A DNA stretch of 64,000 nt from Rhynochetos jubatus (taxonomy: Eukaryota > Chordata > Aves > Eurypygiformes > Rhynochetidae): the NCBI GenBank assembly GCA_027574665.1, contig CM050654.1:30213722-30277721 (forward strand). The letters are read 5' to 3'. Positions 1 to 12,580 of this stretch are shown piece after piece. Position 1 is the stretch's first letter; each line of letters begins with the position of its first letter. The position numbers and the translations under genes are program-made. The notes below the pieces were generated by a model. That model searched no databases. It was not told the origin of the DNA and was given only the letters and a program-made list of their open reading frames with translations.

Positions 1-3000
1 CCAGACAATAATAGACAGTTTGTGTTTCACATTTAGGTGTAATTAGGAATGTGATGCTTGAATGATGAGGTGTACGGTGTCCAGAAAGAAAGCTGGCACC
101 ATCCCATGTGCGTGCAGGGTTTCTACCAGGTCGTGTCTCTGATGGATCGGACTGACAAGTCCTGCTGTGCCTGGGACCTCCTTCCTCACCAGTTCCTCAT
201 GTTTACTGGGGACATGCAGTGCTCAAGTGAGCACAGTGACCAGCTGTGCTGCAGTAGCAGAAGTACTGCTGGGACGCTGCAACTGCCCATGCTGGGTCCA
301 CCAGCCTAAAGGAGAGCGAGTACTGTGTTCTACCCAGCTGAAATATATAGCTTGTGTCTATGGGGAGGAAGATCTTCATCTCCCACGGGGGTTATCACAG
401 GGGACACCGCTTGGAGAACAGAGGACAGATTGGTCTACAGTGGGGTGGAACCATGTGGCATCGAGGTAAAGAGGTGACAGAAAAACATGAGAAAGCAGGT
501 GTAATGATGCCTCTACTCACAAAACAACTTGTTAATTTTTAAGTGATTTTTTCTTTTCAGGACTGAGCTGAGGTGATTGCAGCAAGGCTCTAACACTGCT
601 TGATCTTAGGCTAGGGCTGCTCACTGAGACAAGGTAGGGGGGAATTTGGGCCATATGTAGACCTAGGCCAGTTTTTGTCCCAGTGTGTAAAAGACGTATC
701 TAAGAAAGCATTTAACCTCTGTCAGGGTACAGTTTTTCAAATGTGCAGTCAGGTGGCACTGGTTACCTTTATTAGTAGGGATTTCAAGAAAATATTTCTG
801 TCTGCTGCCATCCAAATGCAGCCTTCCTCCTTTGGGACAGCTTGTGGAAGAAGGTGGAGGGTACAGTTTGCAGGCACCCAGAGTGCTCAGAGATAAGGTT
901 TTGAGGAGAGGAGCTGGAGCAGAAAGCCCTGCTGCTCATACGGACTGGTCGTCTACATCTGGCAGCAGAGTTGGATGAGGAGTTAGTGCAGCTCCTGTTA
1001 ATGTTAACCCACCTTTAGCATCTCACAGGGTGGTTTGGAGTGCTCTGAAGTCATTAATAGTGCTGGCTCTGCCTCATCTTCTGGAGAAATCCCAGAGGTG
1101 CAGTTTTCCAGACATTTTTGCTCCCTGAAGAGACTCTAAGATGCAGTACTGCAGGTTGTCCTCTCCTCCCTGCTGCCCTGGGCTGCTGCGGGTAAGGGTG
1201 TTGCACAGGGCCATTCAGAGCATGTTTGCAACACCAAAGGCATGAAGCCCTGAATCAGCATCTAGTGCTTCTTTCTAGAGGGAGTAAGGGTGACCAAGTA
1301 TTTTCACATGAGAGGTATATGCAAGAGGGCAGCTTGACTTAGTCTCTTGGAAATACTGGTAAATGTTGCATCTCTGTCACCTTCATCAAAGGACCATGAC
1401 TGCTCTTTATAACACAGGTTCACAACAGAAAGCTCGTGAGTGATGTCTGCTTTGTGAGATCAAGTTGTGACCAAGAGGGCTTTCTTCCAGCCTTCTGTGT
1501 TAATTGTTTCCCGCTTGTGCTGACCCCTGTCACCCATTTGTGCTCATGTACTATACCTTGAAACCATCCAGAGCTTGTGCAAGAGCAGAACGGCCTCTTA
1601 CCCTGCAGCTCTCCATAGGCAAGTGTTCTTGCACATGTTCTGCAGCATGTCTGTGTACAAGTATACAGGGGCCATTCCAGATAGCTGCTATAAACTAGAA
1701 ACCTCCACCAGGTTTGGGACTTGTGTTGCTGTGACAGACCTTTCCTTTGTGATGTTGTCATGGTGGCACATGAGAAGCTGCCTGAACCCAACTGCCTCAA
1801 TATATGAAAGGCTTGCTTAAGTTTGGTTATTTTCCATGGGGCATCATTCTCGGAAAGCATTGCTTCTCCTGTCCTTTTCTTATCTGAGAGAGCTTTGCAA
1901 AGATCACCTTATCTTCAGGACACTTGTGGAATGTGTATGGTTCTGGTTGGAAGTGAAGCCTGTGTGGCTTATCACAGAAGGCAGAAGAACTATTGCATTA
2001 TGATGTGGGAAGTGGATAGAGCTCTTGGAGCTTGCTTTATTTAGGGGAGGTCTTTGCCTTAAATTCATCGATCTTCAGTGGAAGAGCCAGGAGAAGGCTG
2101 GAATGCGAAATTAGCAGCTCTCTGCTCTGCTAGACCTGTGGGCTAGTGCAAAAGCACATTTAACTCAGCCAACCACGATGTATGCTGTCTCTTGGCTCAC
2201 GTGTTGTTAAGGGACGTAAAGGAAACCTAAAAAGACAGGTTCCTAGATAACCTGCTCACAACTAGGGTAAATACTCTTGGGGAAAGAAGGGATGTAAGAT
2301 ATCAAACCAGTAGGAAACCAGTCTTTGTTAGTTCTGCAACCCGTTGGACCACTTGCGTTCCTTTTATTAACTTTTTATTACGGCAAAAGTGACCAGAATA
2401 AAAATAATCTAGGTGCCAAGGGGATAAACAGTGAATTAAAAGGATTAAGGTCTGAACATTTTATTGCTTTTAGAAAGACATTATTAGATTTACTAGCTTA
2501 AGTTAAATTTATATGGCTGAATTACTTCTTAACTTAGTAATGAGTTTTGTGGGGAAAACCATCTGTTTAGGTGTTTTAGAAGGAATTAATGCAGAATACA
2601 TCACAACTCTCTAGGCCATTATGGAAGAGTAGAGCAGCTATCCTTTCTGTCATAAGCTAAAAGGATGCTGACTGGGCATTTGAGTCTTCTGGAAGTCAAC
2701 GTGACCTGCACGTTGTGTAGGAATTGACAACAACTCCAGTGGGTAAGATAGCAAGGGAACTATTCCAAATGTTATGTTAGTTATATTGCTAACTGTGATA
2801 TTTTAAATTTTAGTTTTCAAAAACTCTTGAGACACTTTAAGATAACCTGAGGTTCTTTGAAGGTATAAAAGCATTTGTTTTCTGAAGACAGTCATCAGTT
2901 TGCCATGAGCTGACAGTGGCAGTTCTGTTTGAGGTCACCTGCAATAACCTTCTCTCCTGACACCCAGCAACGTAGTCAAGTCCAGTAAATAACCAACATG

Positions 3001-4640
3001 CTCCTGCCTTCTGTAGGGTTCAGGCTTGCTGGGGGTGTGTGTGTTGGCTTCCTCTGAATCCACAGTGCTTGTGTGTGGCTCTTTTTTCCCCCCACAGCTC
3101 CTCACGCAGCACACTTGCTTGTTGGACAGAGTCCAACTTTCCTCGCTCCTGGGGATTCCTTTGCTGTTAATTTAAGTGATGGCAAATGCAAACTTCTTGC
3201 CAGAGCTTGCTGTGTGTTTTTGGATGCTTTTTTTGGCTGTTCCCTCAGGGGTCAGCTTTTGTCCTTCCCCACTGCACTTTCTGCTGCAGGGAGAGAGGCC
3301 TTGAGCTGGAGCTGATAGGTCCCACCTGTCTTTGAATATGTCCCTGATGTGGCTTCAGTACCTAAGTGTCTGTCACAGTTTTCAAAGATTTTTGCTTTGT
3401 TGTCTGTACAAAGCTGGGATTATAGCAAGATGAGTGGATATGTAATCTTTTTCTTAATAGCAGAATGAATCACTCATGCCTATAATAGAGTATGTCTAAG
3501 TTCCTATTAGATATTTGCAGCACTGTAACTTGATGATTTTAGATGCTGGTGGAAATCAAAATTAGGAAAAAAAAAGACTTTTAAATAGGTATGCAAAATA
3601 GCTTTTCTCTTCAAAAGTTATGTGGTGAAGATGGTGTTAATATGAGACAGAGTGAATGTGTTGAAGACAAGAGAATGCCCACCTGGTGTAAGCCCAAACT
3701 GAAGATTTACAAGCTATCTTCTCACACTGGGGATGTGCAGATAGATCAGACCATGGTCTGAAAAAATGCTCAGTGGCCACAGTCTCCTTCTAGGTAGACT
3801 AGCAGTAGCCAGGAGTCTGTGCTAGCCAGGAAAGCTGGAGGGAAGCTCTTCTGTTTGAAGTCATCTGTGACTTTGCTCACCTCCCTCCAAGGGGACTGCC
3901 CTTATCATCGGGGCGGGGGGAAGCTTCGGTGCCTGCCCTGGTGCTGAGCTCTGCTACCCAGAGTTATTCCCCAGGGCCTTTGTCCTACTGTGAGGCTTGT
4001 GCTTGCACAGCTGAGAGCCAGTACTGGAGTGGTTTTACCCCCTGTCAGCTATTTTCAGCACTACTCCTCTTACTTGTCCAGACAATTTTGTTGGAGGAAC
4101 TGTGCAGCATGACACATTCACATGACAGGGAAGAACAGCACTGGCTTTATAAAGATGCAGGTGTTGGAGGAATGTCATCTGTTTATGCTTTGGGTTTGCA
4201 CTGGGCTTCCGCAGGGCGCTGTGTTTTCTGTGATCGTCCAGGCTGTTTTTAAAAGTAATGTATTTGGTTTAGTACAGAAGTATGTAACCCTAGTCAGTGC
4301 ATAGGTGGGAAGGCCCTGATGTGACCTCCTCTTTTCTGGTGGCTCCAAAGTCTCTAGTGGAAGAGGTAGTGCATAGGAATGCTCTGTGATGGCATCTGGT
4401 AGGCAAGTGGAAATGATGGTGAAGGACTGCTCCATCACGGTCTCCTGGATGGAAGGATAAACCCTCGTGTGAGGATGGGAGCCCAATGGTAGATTGACTC
4501 GGCATTTGATGAAGTTACCAATGACCTGTGGAGAGCACACAAGCAGGAGCACAGCACTTCAAAATGGGATTCAAGAAAAACAACTAGACTATTTGGGGGG
4601 AAAAAAAGAGAGGAGACGACGTCAAGGAAGAAGCATCTAC
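1..4640. other. Non-coding DNA, nothing recognised
   Basis: All open frames are short (146 codons or fewer), overlap on both strands and show no known domain. The 2340-2880 stretch is AT-rich with several TTAAT/TTATT motifs and could be a conserved non-coding element. No promoter, RNA gene or repeat is visible. Confidence 0.5.
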
Positions 4641-4649
4641 TGGGATGCA

Positions 4650-5165
4650 AGGGTTTTGGAAGTCAACGGCTGAATATGAGAAGGATGAACATTTGCTGCT
4701 TTTGGTAACCAAAAAGACCCAGAGAGGGTTTGGGTGCTTGTCCTGTGGTAAGGAGACAGCTGGGACTGAGGATGTAGCCCTGGTAACCGTAAGAAGCGTA
4801 ATGCATTCAGGTCTGCTTCACTCCACTACAACAGAGAGTGACAAATTGGAGAGAGTTCAGGAGAAAAAAAAAAAAGTAACAAGAGAGCTTGAGGGATTGA
4901 CTTATGAGAGAAGACCAAAAGAGCTGAATATGGATAACTTGGCTAAAGGATGACAAATGGGGTGGTTGAGATATAAATCTACAAATATCTGAAGGGTGTA
5001 AACACCAAGGCTATGAAGAATTATTTAGAGTGGTACAATGGGGTGTAACTAGAAGTAATGGGATGAAATTTAAGAGAAGGCAAATTTCAGTTGAATAATG
5101 GGAGAAGCTTTTTGACAGTGTGATGTATTAGGCCATGGGATGCTCTTCCAGCAGTAGTCCTATTG
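4650..5165 (+). mobile_element. CR1-L3-type LINE relic
   Basis: The order and wording of diagnostic segments follow the old amniote CR1-L3 consensus as I recall it. GACAAATTGGAGAGAGTTCA is at about 4840. It is followed by the GAGGGATTGACTTATGAGAG block, then ATAAATCTACAAATATCTGAAGGG. Next come GAAGAATTATTTAGAGTGGT and GGGATGAAATTTAAGAGAAGGCAAATTTCAG, and last the GACAGTG...AGGCCATGGGATG segment near 5117-5146. These encode the C-terminal part of a reverse transcriptase, now full of stops and indels, including an A12 run at about 4865. It is a 5'- and 3'-truncated fossil with no function expected. Confidence 0.82.
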
Positions 5166-8100
5166 CTTACTACCTAGGGCACACCCTGTTTATTAAGAAG
5201 CCAGAGTTTTCTGGATTCTTTATTAAGGACAGTTTCAATTGATGCTTTTTTGGTTTTATGTATTTGATGCGGAGGCATGCAAGCTGTGCCCCAAAACTGC
5301 TCTGCCCCTAAACCTGTGCACCATGTCTGAGTCTGATGTAGCAGCTCTTGGTGGTGTGGTGGTGGAGGAGAGAACATGGGTCCAAGCAGACCCTCAAGCC
5401 ACAGCTCAGCCCAGATGGCCCCACTGGCATGGAAAGTTCAGCCAGGTTGGTAGTGTCTGCTCTTTGATCAGGACCTCCTTCTATCTCCCGCACTTTTCCC
5501 CATCCAGGCGTTGTACTATTACCATTTGGGGGTTAGTTCAGTTATGGGCTCTGGAATAAACATCAAAGTTATACTGCAGCTCTGTGTAAAAACCAAGAAA
5601 TCTCTCACTTTGTTTCAAAGAAATCAGGACAAACAAGATCCCATTGATGCACATGGTCTATGGTCTTTTATAAATCTACAATACTGTACCTTAACTTCTT
5701 CTTTAGAAACTCCCATTTCTTCTCCTGCTTTTCACTGCACTTGAAATGCAAACTAAGGTCAAAGGATCACTTTCCTACTGGCAGAACACACTGCATTGTC
5801 TGTCATTTAAAAATGTCCTCCACAGTAACTGAGGAAAGGTTTATTTCTCTACTCTTTATGCCTAAGAGTGACTCTCTTGAATGCATTTTGCTTTTCCTTA
5901 TCTTGAACGGCTAAATTAGAAAATTAGGTAAACTAGCTGTGTAAATCAAGTTAGAGCATCTCAACTAAAATGGTAGTTTATCTTCAGCACGGGGAAGATG
6001 GCAGATTCATGTAATTAGAGAAACAAATGCAGCTGTAGCACTTAGCATACACTGGCAACTCAGCTATTCTGTTGAAGAGAGGGAGGACAGAAAACTTTAA
6101 AGCATTGGCATGCTCAGAGCATAAATGAGACAAGAGCTGAAAGTGTCTTTTATAATTGTTCTTAAATGTGTTTTGTATTGCTTGTGCTGTCCCTGAAGAA
6201 GTCTGTGTCTGCATGCTTCAGGGAAATTTCTGAGTTATATCCCCCCTCTGTCTGTGGAAAGAAAGAACTGCTGAAGGGTTTCATTCTCCTCCGGATGGGG
6301 AAGGATATTTTCTTTGCTGAAAAATGCAGTTTTGGTCTCCTCAGAGCTGGATTAATTTGGTGAATGCTTTTCATGGGGAATTTTGTATGTGGTGAAATGT
6401 CAAAACAATTGTGTCTTCATTGCAGTCCTTCCCGTCTCTGAGGGCTGTGGTGAGAACGCACTTCTGGATAGGAGAGCTTTGCTTTGAACCACTTTTCGTA
6501 TCCAGATCAAGGGTGGATATGTGCCCACTCGTCTCAGGAGAGCAGCATAACCACTAAGCTACCTCAGGTTTGCCACCTTAATCTAAGTGGTTTCTATTCA
6601 GCAGAAATAAATCATTTATGTCAGTATGACTCCAGAATTATTTTTAAAAAATTGTTTGGTTTCACTGCTGAGAGGGAGTATCAATTATTCTCCCTACCTT
6701 ATTTCTGAGGCCACTTTAAAAAGGAATTTTAATTATGCAGCTGGGGGTCACTAATAGCATTTACAGGAGACATCACTGTGGTTTTTTTTCTGGAGTTTGA
6801 TTCATGATACTTTGGCACATCTATTAGTCGACTTGGACCCTACCCATTTACAAGGCAGACTTTCCAGCCATGCCCTCCTCACAAAGAGGACAGGGCAAAC
6901 ATAGTCAGGCTTCTTTCAGCCGCTGTTGCAGACTCCTCCAAATCCCATTAGCGAAGTACATCTTTGTAAAACCATGGCCTGGAGTGCACCAAGGGGCATG
7001 TTTGGTGGTCATGAAAGGAGGCCTCGGGGAAAAGGCACCTCAAAACATATTGTAGAAGTTTTTGGGTCACCATAGAGCTCCAGGTCACTTTCTTTGGTAG
7101 CGGACATCTTAGAGCAACATTGCAAAATGTTGATCTGTGTCTGAAGTTTCCTTCCTCTACCCCCTTGCAGGTGTGTCTGTGCCACCCAGTTTCTAGGCTG
7201 GTATTTTAGAGCTAACCCCTCACAGCAGGCCTGGATTATGACCTGGGCCATTTGAAGTATTTCCACCTGCTTGGCCTGGGTTGATAATCTGCAGCTGAAG
7301 GGCCAGGGAGATGGGTGGAGCCAAGAAGGTCCCAGAAGGAGCTTCAGAAATTCAGCTCCCAGAGGCCTGGATTGCAAGTATCAACTGGTGTAGTGTGGCA
7401 GTCTATAAGGTCAGTAAATATACTTTTATCAGCATAAGAAAGGAAAAAAAAATTGTTCTCCCTCCTTATCTTTTGAGGTCAATGAAAAATCTTGAGTCAG
7501 CCTGTGCAGTGAAAGGATTAATTTGCTAATGACGTTGGACCTGTGTGGATGTTTGATTAATAAAGCAGTAGTTTATCTTCTAACATTTCCTCACAGCAAC
7601 TGCAGAATTTCAGATGTGTGTGGCCTTTCTTGCTCTCCTTCTACTGTGAAACAGATGTTTTGCTGACTGTCTCTTAAAATGACAGGCCAGCATCCAAACC
7701 CACCTTTTGGCAGAACATGAAGAGAAGGCCAAATTGGGGGAGTCAGCCTGAGTGCAAGGAACACACCTCTTTTTCTTCTGTCATACGGGAAAACACATAA
7801 ATGTGTGTGTGTGAAAGCCTCGCTATGGAATCAGATTATTTTGACTTGAAATGCACTATTTGTTTTCTTTAGCAGCATTTAAAGGCTGGAGAGGTGTTAG
7901 CTCATTGTACTGGAGGGTTGTGGAGCTTCTCTGCGCTCTTGTGTATTTTCCTGCACTTTTATCCTCCATTTCTCCTGTACTAGAGCCCTGCCTTTATCTC
8001 CCACAATTTCTGTTCCTTGGTACAGCACTGAGGGCCTCTGAGAGTAAATGTTTATAATGTTCATTTAGCTTTCAGTGAAATCTCTTCCAACTTTCAAAGA

Positions 8101-8859
8101 AAGCTCTTTAGTTTGGTCTGCACAGATGTAAGCTTTTAATAGAAGAAATTCCATGGATTCAACTAATGGTTTGAGGACTTCAGCAGTTGTTCATGCACTG
8201 TAGTTCAGTTTCCTTGTAATTCCATATAAAAACTGTGTGCTAACTCTGGTTTGAGTTTAAGCATTCCACAAGAGTGGATTTAGGCCTTCTATACATGCAG
8301 CATAACTAACAGTACGTATTTTTGTTTACCTATAAACAACATGTCTCTCCGCAAGATCTGTTGGAGGCCAAGCTTGGGGTTTAAAAGGAATAAATAAGCA
8401 ATGGAAGAGTTATTTTGTCATAAGGTGCATTGTGTCAACAGAAGCTTACTTTATTTACCTGTTAGAGTAGGAAGTGCTCTAACTTGTTACAGTTTGTTAT
8501 TGCTTTTCTGTTTTGTTGAGTGCTAACGTGGCTCTCAGTCACTTTTGTGTTCTGTTTTCCCAGGAAAAAAATTATATCAGCATCTTTTTACGTTTATTTT
8601 CCTTGGCAAAAGTTACTATTTTATTTATTGTTGGCTGCCGTAGGGTATAGATGAACTAGCTCATCTTTGGAGGTACATAATTCACTCATTTACTTTGCAC
8701 ATTTATTTGAAATAATTGAGGAGATAGCACCAGCCATAGGTGATAGAATTTTTTCTCTTGTTGCATTCTCATTTCACAGCAAATCCCTTCAGCAGTGACC
8801 AAAGGTTGTAACAACTAGGGGCAGTTTCCCCTGCCCATCAATACCCACACAGGCACTTT
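5166..8859. other. Non-coding DNA, nothing firmly recognised
   Basis: Short chance frames only. The stretch around 7500-7580 has several TTAAT/ATTAAT motifs beside GACGTT and could be regulatory, but this is weak. No exon signals, RNA genes or clear repeats were found. Confidence 0.5.
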
Positions 8860-8861
8860 CC

Positions 8862-9042
8862 ACCCATACCTTTCAAAGTGCTTTAAAATAATGCGTAAGC
8901 ATTATTATGCCAGATGCACGTGTTAAGAAGCTGAATCACAGATGGACAGTCAAGGATATCAGAACACTTGGTAATAGTGTTTGGGAATGGGAATCCTTGG
9001 CTCTCTGTCCTGAGAATTAGACCACTGTTTCATGGCGCTGTG
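8862..9042 (-). mobile_element. MIR/CORE-SINE-like relic
   Basis: Read on the + strand the segment follows the reverse complement of MIR. It opens with TTTCAAAGTGCTTTAAAATA (the 'atctcaaagcgctttacaaa' part). It continues with CATTATTATGCCAGATG, ACAGATGGACAGTCAAGG, GGGAATGGGAATCCTTGGCTCTC, and finally GAATTAGACCACTGTTTCATGG. Divergence is high, as expected for a copy predating the bird-mammal split. Confidence 0.65.
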
Positions 9043-9742
9043 TGTATTGAGTTTCCTTTGAAGTCAGATTCCTGGTGAGTGATGGTCCCCACCTGTGTCC
9101 CACCACGTCCTGCAGAACTTGGAGACACAGGTCTCTTAAGGTCTCGGCCATCTGCCAGCTTTGCAGGATACTGTATTACAATGCAGAACAAATTTCCCAG
9201 ATTTATTGAGATGTCCAGAGAAATCAGCTGTCTTTGCAGTATGTCCACCTTGGATGAATGATTACTTGTCACTTTTCTCTGACAAGACGGGAAACTGAAC
9301 GGCCGTGACTCTGAGCTGTGTCCTCAGCATCTCTTGGGAGGGCCAGGAGGAAAGGGCAGTGCTGGAGCTGGGCTCAGCCTGTGCTGCACGGTGAAGTGCT
9401 ACTCCAGCATCTCTAAGGTAGCATCAGATAAGCATATAATAAGGCAGGTTTCGCAAAGTCCTGGCAGCTTGCTATGAGGTCATGCTGCCTTGGACAGGAC
9501 AGTCCCAGCCTGGAGTTGTCTAACACACTCCATACACAGCACGTACGTGTCTGCAAATGACTTCCAGAGCTGCCAGGCTGGGGACATTCACCAGGGCAAA
9601 ACTCCCTTGGAAATGTAGATATGAGGGTGAAACAATTATCAAGCAAACAGTGCTTATCCCCTGAATTGGTTTTCCCCTGTGCTCCATCAGAAATTCTTCC
9701 CTCCTTACGGTTCACACCTATAAATCCCGAGAGCTGTTGGGG

Positions 9743-9756
9743 GTGTGTGTGTGTGT
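9743..9756 (+). repeat. (GT)7 microsatellite
   Basis: Seven GT dinucleotides run between GG and ATGGG. It is short and probably of low polymorphism. Confidence 0.9.
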
Positions 9757-10570
9757 ATGGGAGCCAGGAGAGGAGGAGAGAACTGCCAGTATTGATCAAA
9801 CTGGATTTTAAACTCTGGGTTATGTTGAGCCAGAATGACTTAATCATACATATTTAACAGACACTGAAAAACAACACGGCACTTGGGTAGGCCACGCATC
9901 TAAACGCTGCTTGGGATGATTGAGAGGTGCCAAACCGGGCTTTAGATTTTGGAGATGCGGTTCAGGCACAGAATTGTGCTGGTGTCCCTAAACTTTCCTG
10001 GTTTTGAATAACATTTTTCTAGCAGAGGTTTTGCAAGTATGAAGCCTGAAGCCAGCTTAAGGAAACTTTATGATGTGAAAATTAAGTTTTCTCTAGTAAG
10101 CTGCAGTTTGTCAAAACAACAGCACACATTCCAGTTGGGCTACAAATTGGCAGGATGCAAAGATTTCATCTCTCCCTTTGAATATCTGACGAAAATGGAA
10201 ACCTGGCATCTTAGCACTGCATGGATTTCTACACATCCCTTTCAACAGCTGGGATAAGCTACTCTGCTTTATCACGCATTTCCCTTGTGTTATGAATCAC
10301 CACCTTCTCTCAAGTCTGTTCACATGCAGGGTTCTTCAGTCTTTGGAAGCTCGTGTGTTTGGCTATAGGGAGAAAAAAATGGTTGTAAAGGGACTTGCCC
10401 AAGGATAAGATGGATCTCAAAGTTGGTTGTCTGACAGAAAAGGAATTGTCATATAATTGGAGCTGGTGCTAACTGATATTTCTGATTTGGGGGAAATATT
10501 TTGGGAAAAAATCACTCTGTTTCCCAACAAAGCTCTTAAAAGTCTCTCATGGGAAGGAAATTCCATACTT

Positions 10571-10591
10571 CCCCCCTTCCCCCCCCCCCCC
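10571..10591 (+). repeat. C-rich homopolymer (C6-TT-C13)
   Basis: A run of six C, two T, then thirteen C is directly visible. Length may be unreliable in assemblies. Confidence 0.95.
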
Positions 10592-12424
10592 GGAAGAAAA
10601 GAACTGGTTTTAGCTGATTATTCCAAAATGAAAGAGAGCAGCTGTCCATCCTGACTCCCAGAGTTAGGGGGCTTAAAGCCTCCTAAGCTTCATGTAGAGC
10701 TTGGACTCATGGAGCTCACGAGCTTTCTGCTCCTGCCAGCATCCCAGGATGGGTGTCCAGGCTCCCAGCTGTAAAATGCAGCCCACGAGGTGGAGTGCCT
10801 GGGAACAGCAGAAGCTGGAGGCTTCAACTGTCTGCCCAGACAGCTGTCAAGAAATGGGGCAGTTTTCTGACCCAGCCCACCAGCAGTGAGCTTGAACTGA
10901 TGCACAGCCACAAACACTTCCAGTGTAGACAACCTGATGTTTTCCATTGGAAGCCTCTTGCGACAGGAGGCTCCTGACCTGCGTTAGGTACGTGTTGGTG
11001 CATATGTGATGTGTAGCATACTGCTAATAAGGTTGTGTAAAGCCATTAAGATAGGGAGTGTTGCTGGAGCAGAGCTCAGCTGGGGAAGCTGCTCTGCAGG
11101 TCGCTACTTGGATAGGAGCTAAACAGAGGTGTCCAAGCAGTTGTCAGCAGAGAGTCAATAAAGCAGAAATGCCCGAGTTATTCCCTTTCTGCTTTGCAAC
11201 CTTAATAATTTAGAGCTTTCCACTCTATGAAACTTGTCCCTGTGTGAATTTACTCACAGCTGTGAGAACGATTTAGTTCCACTCATTAGTGATGAAGCAA
11301 AGGTACATAATAAAAAAGAAAGGATAATACAACACCTAATGTATTTTGTTCCTGGACTTGATGCATACAGGGCACTTTAAAGTATTAGTTGTTTCCAGAT
11401 ATAGTAGACGTACTGTTGTGTGTTTTGGAAAACATAACTGTCTAAGTAATAAGAGACCTCGACCATACACTCTGCTGTTAAATCTCTTCTGAGAAGTATG
11501 GAGAAACTGGTTTGCTCTGTGTGTGTTTGTGTGAATTATGGGCTGTGCCAATCAGTGAGCAAATTAGCAGTCCTCTACTGTCCTGTCATATCTTGACTCA
11601 CAATAACAGTTCAGAAGTTCACTGCTTGGGGGAGGCAAAAAAAAATTAAGAAAGTTTGCTCTGACTTACTTGTGCTTTTATGAAGACTGTCTGGAGCTGA
11701 ATAACCCCTGGTGAACTTGTATCCTCCACCCCAGCTGCAGCCTTTCAGCTCCAACAAAGACCACTCACTAAATCCAGGAAACAGAGAGGCGCGTGGGTGA
11801 GTGGCTGACTCCACATTCACACCCTGCCTGCTATCCGGGGGGAAAGCCGCGCTTCCCCGGACGTTGCACTCGGAGCCTGCAAACAAAACCTTCTGCATGT
11901 CTGCGTGGAAAAAGTAGTTCTTTAGCATTCACAGAAAACTGCACTTTCCACTAACATTTTCCCAGCAGTTCAGCATTTTAGAAACCACAATAAAAGCTCC
12001 GGGCTGCAGCATTTTTATTTTTTGCATACCTTACTGCACAAAAGGGGGAACCAAATGTTTCTCTGGAAACAGGATTTCCAGCCATAAGCAATGATTTAGG
12101 AGGGTGAGAATATCAGTTTTCCAGAATGTTTCATTTGGAAAACTTAGAGATTTCCTTGAGACACCACCAATCTCTTTCCTTTGCTTTGATTACTCCACTC
12201 CCATATAGTTTAGCCACTGGCTGTTGTACTTACAGTCTCAAAAAAATCTTTTTTAATGCCGTAAACATCATCTTTGTTATGCTAACACAGGAGATGGAGC
12301 AGCGTGGGGAGAAAGAGATAAAAGCAGTGTTGTTTTATGGATCCTACGTAGTATACTTTGCAGGAACTTTCAAAATACTTTGCACAGTGTTCCTTAGTGG
12401 AATAAATGTTCTTTAAGACCATTT

Positions 12425-12580
12425 ACAAAACACGAACAAAAGAATATTAGCAAAGATGAGTAAGCACGGATTTCCTCATTTCACAGGTGAAGAAACAAAG
12501 CTCTACAAAACTTATTTGTTAGTACAGGGTCTGGTCAGGGGTAAGAATGGTGAGGTTCAACATGCAGGGCCAACATGTCC
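12425..12580 (-). mobile_element. Possible MIR-like relic
   Basis: On the + strand the core GATTTCCTCATTTCACAGG is followed by TGAAGAAACAAAGCTCTAC and then AACTTATTTGTTAGTACAGG. This resembles reverse-complement MIR (CATTTTACAGATGAGGAAACTGAGG then AACTTGCCC). The flanks have decayed, so the extent is approximate and chance similarity is not excluded. Confidence 0.42.

Larger units (their letters stand above)
9043..12424. other. Non-coding DNA, nothing firmly recognised
   Basis: Only short chance frames and simple repeats. A small CpG-containing patch at about 11788-11865 (GGCGCGTGGG, ATCCGGGGGG, CCGCGCTTCCCCGGACG) stands out from AT-rich flanks but is too small to call a promoter. Segment 10370-10430 contains GACTTGCCCAAGGATAAG, which hints at a MIR scrap but is too short to call. 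Confidence 0.45.

Noticed and set aside
1420-1860. 146-codon minus strand frame
   Set aside because: Low-complexity-free but without domain or homolog I can recognise; two + strand frames overlap it. Consistent with chance.
6190-6224. 9-bp inverted repeat TCCCTGAAG...CTTCAGGGA with 17-base loop
   Set aside because: Stem too short for a microRNA precursor and at chance frequency.
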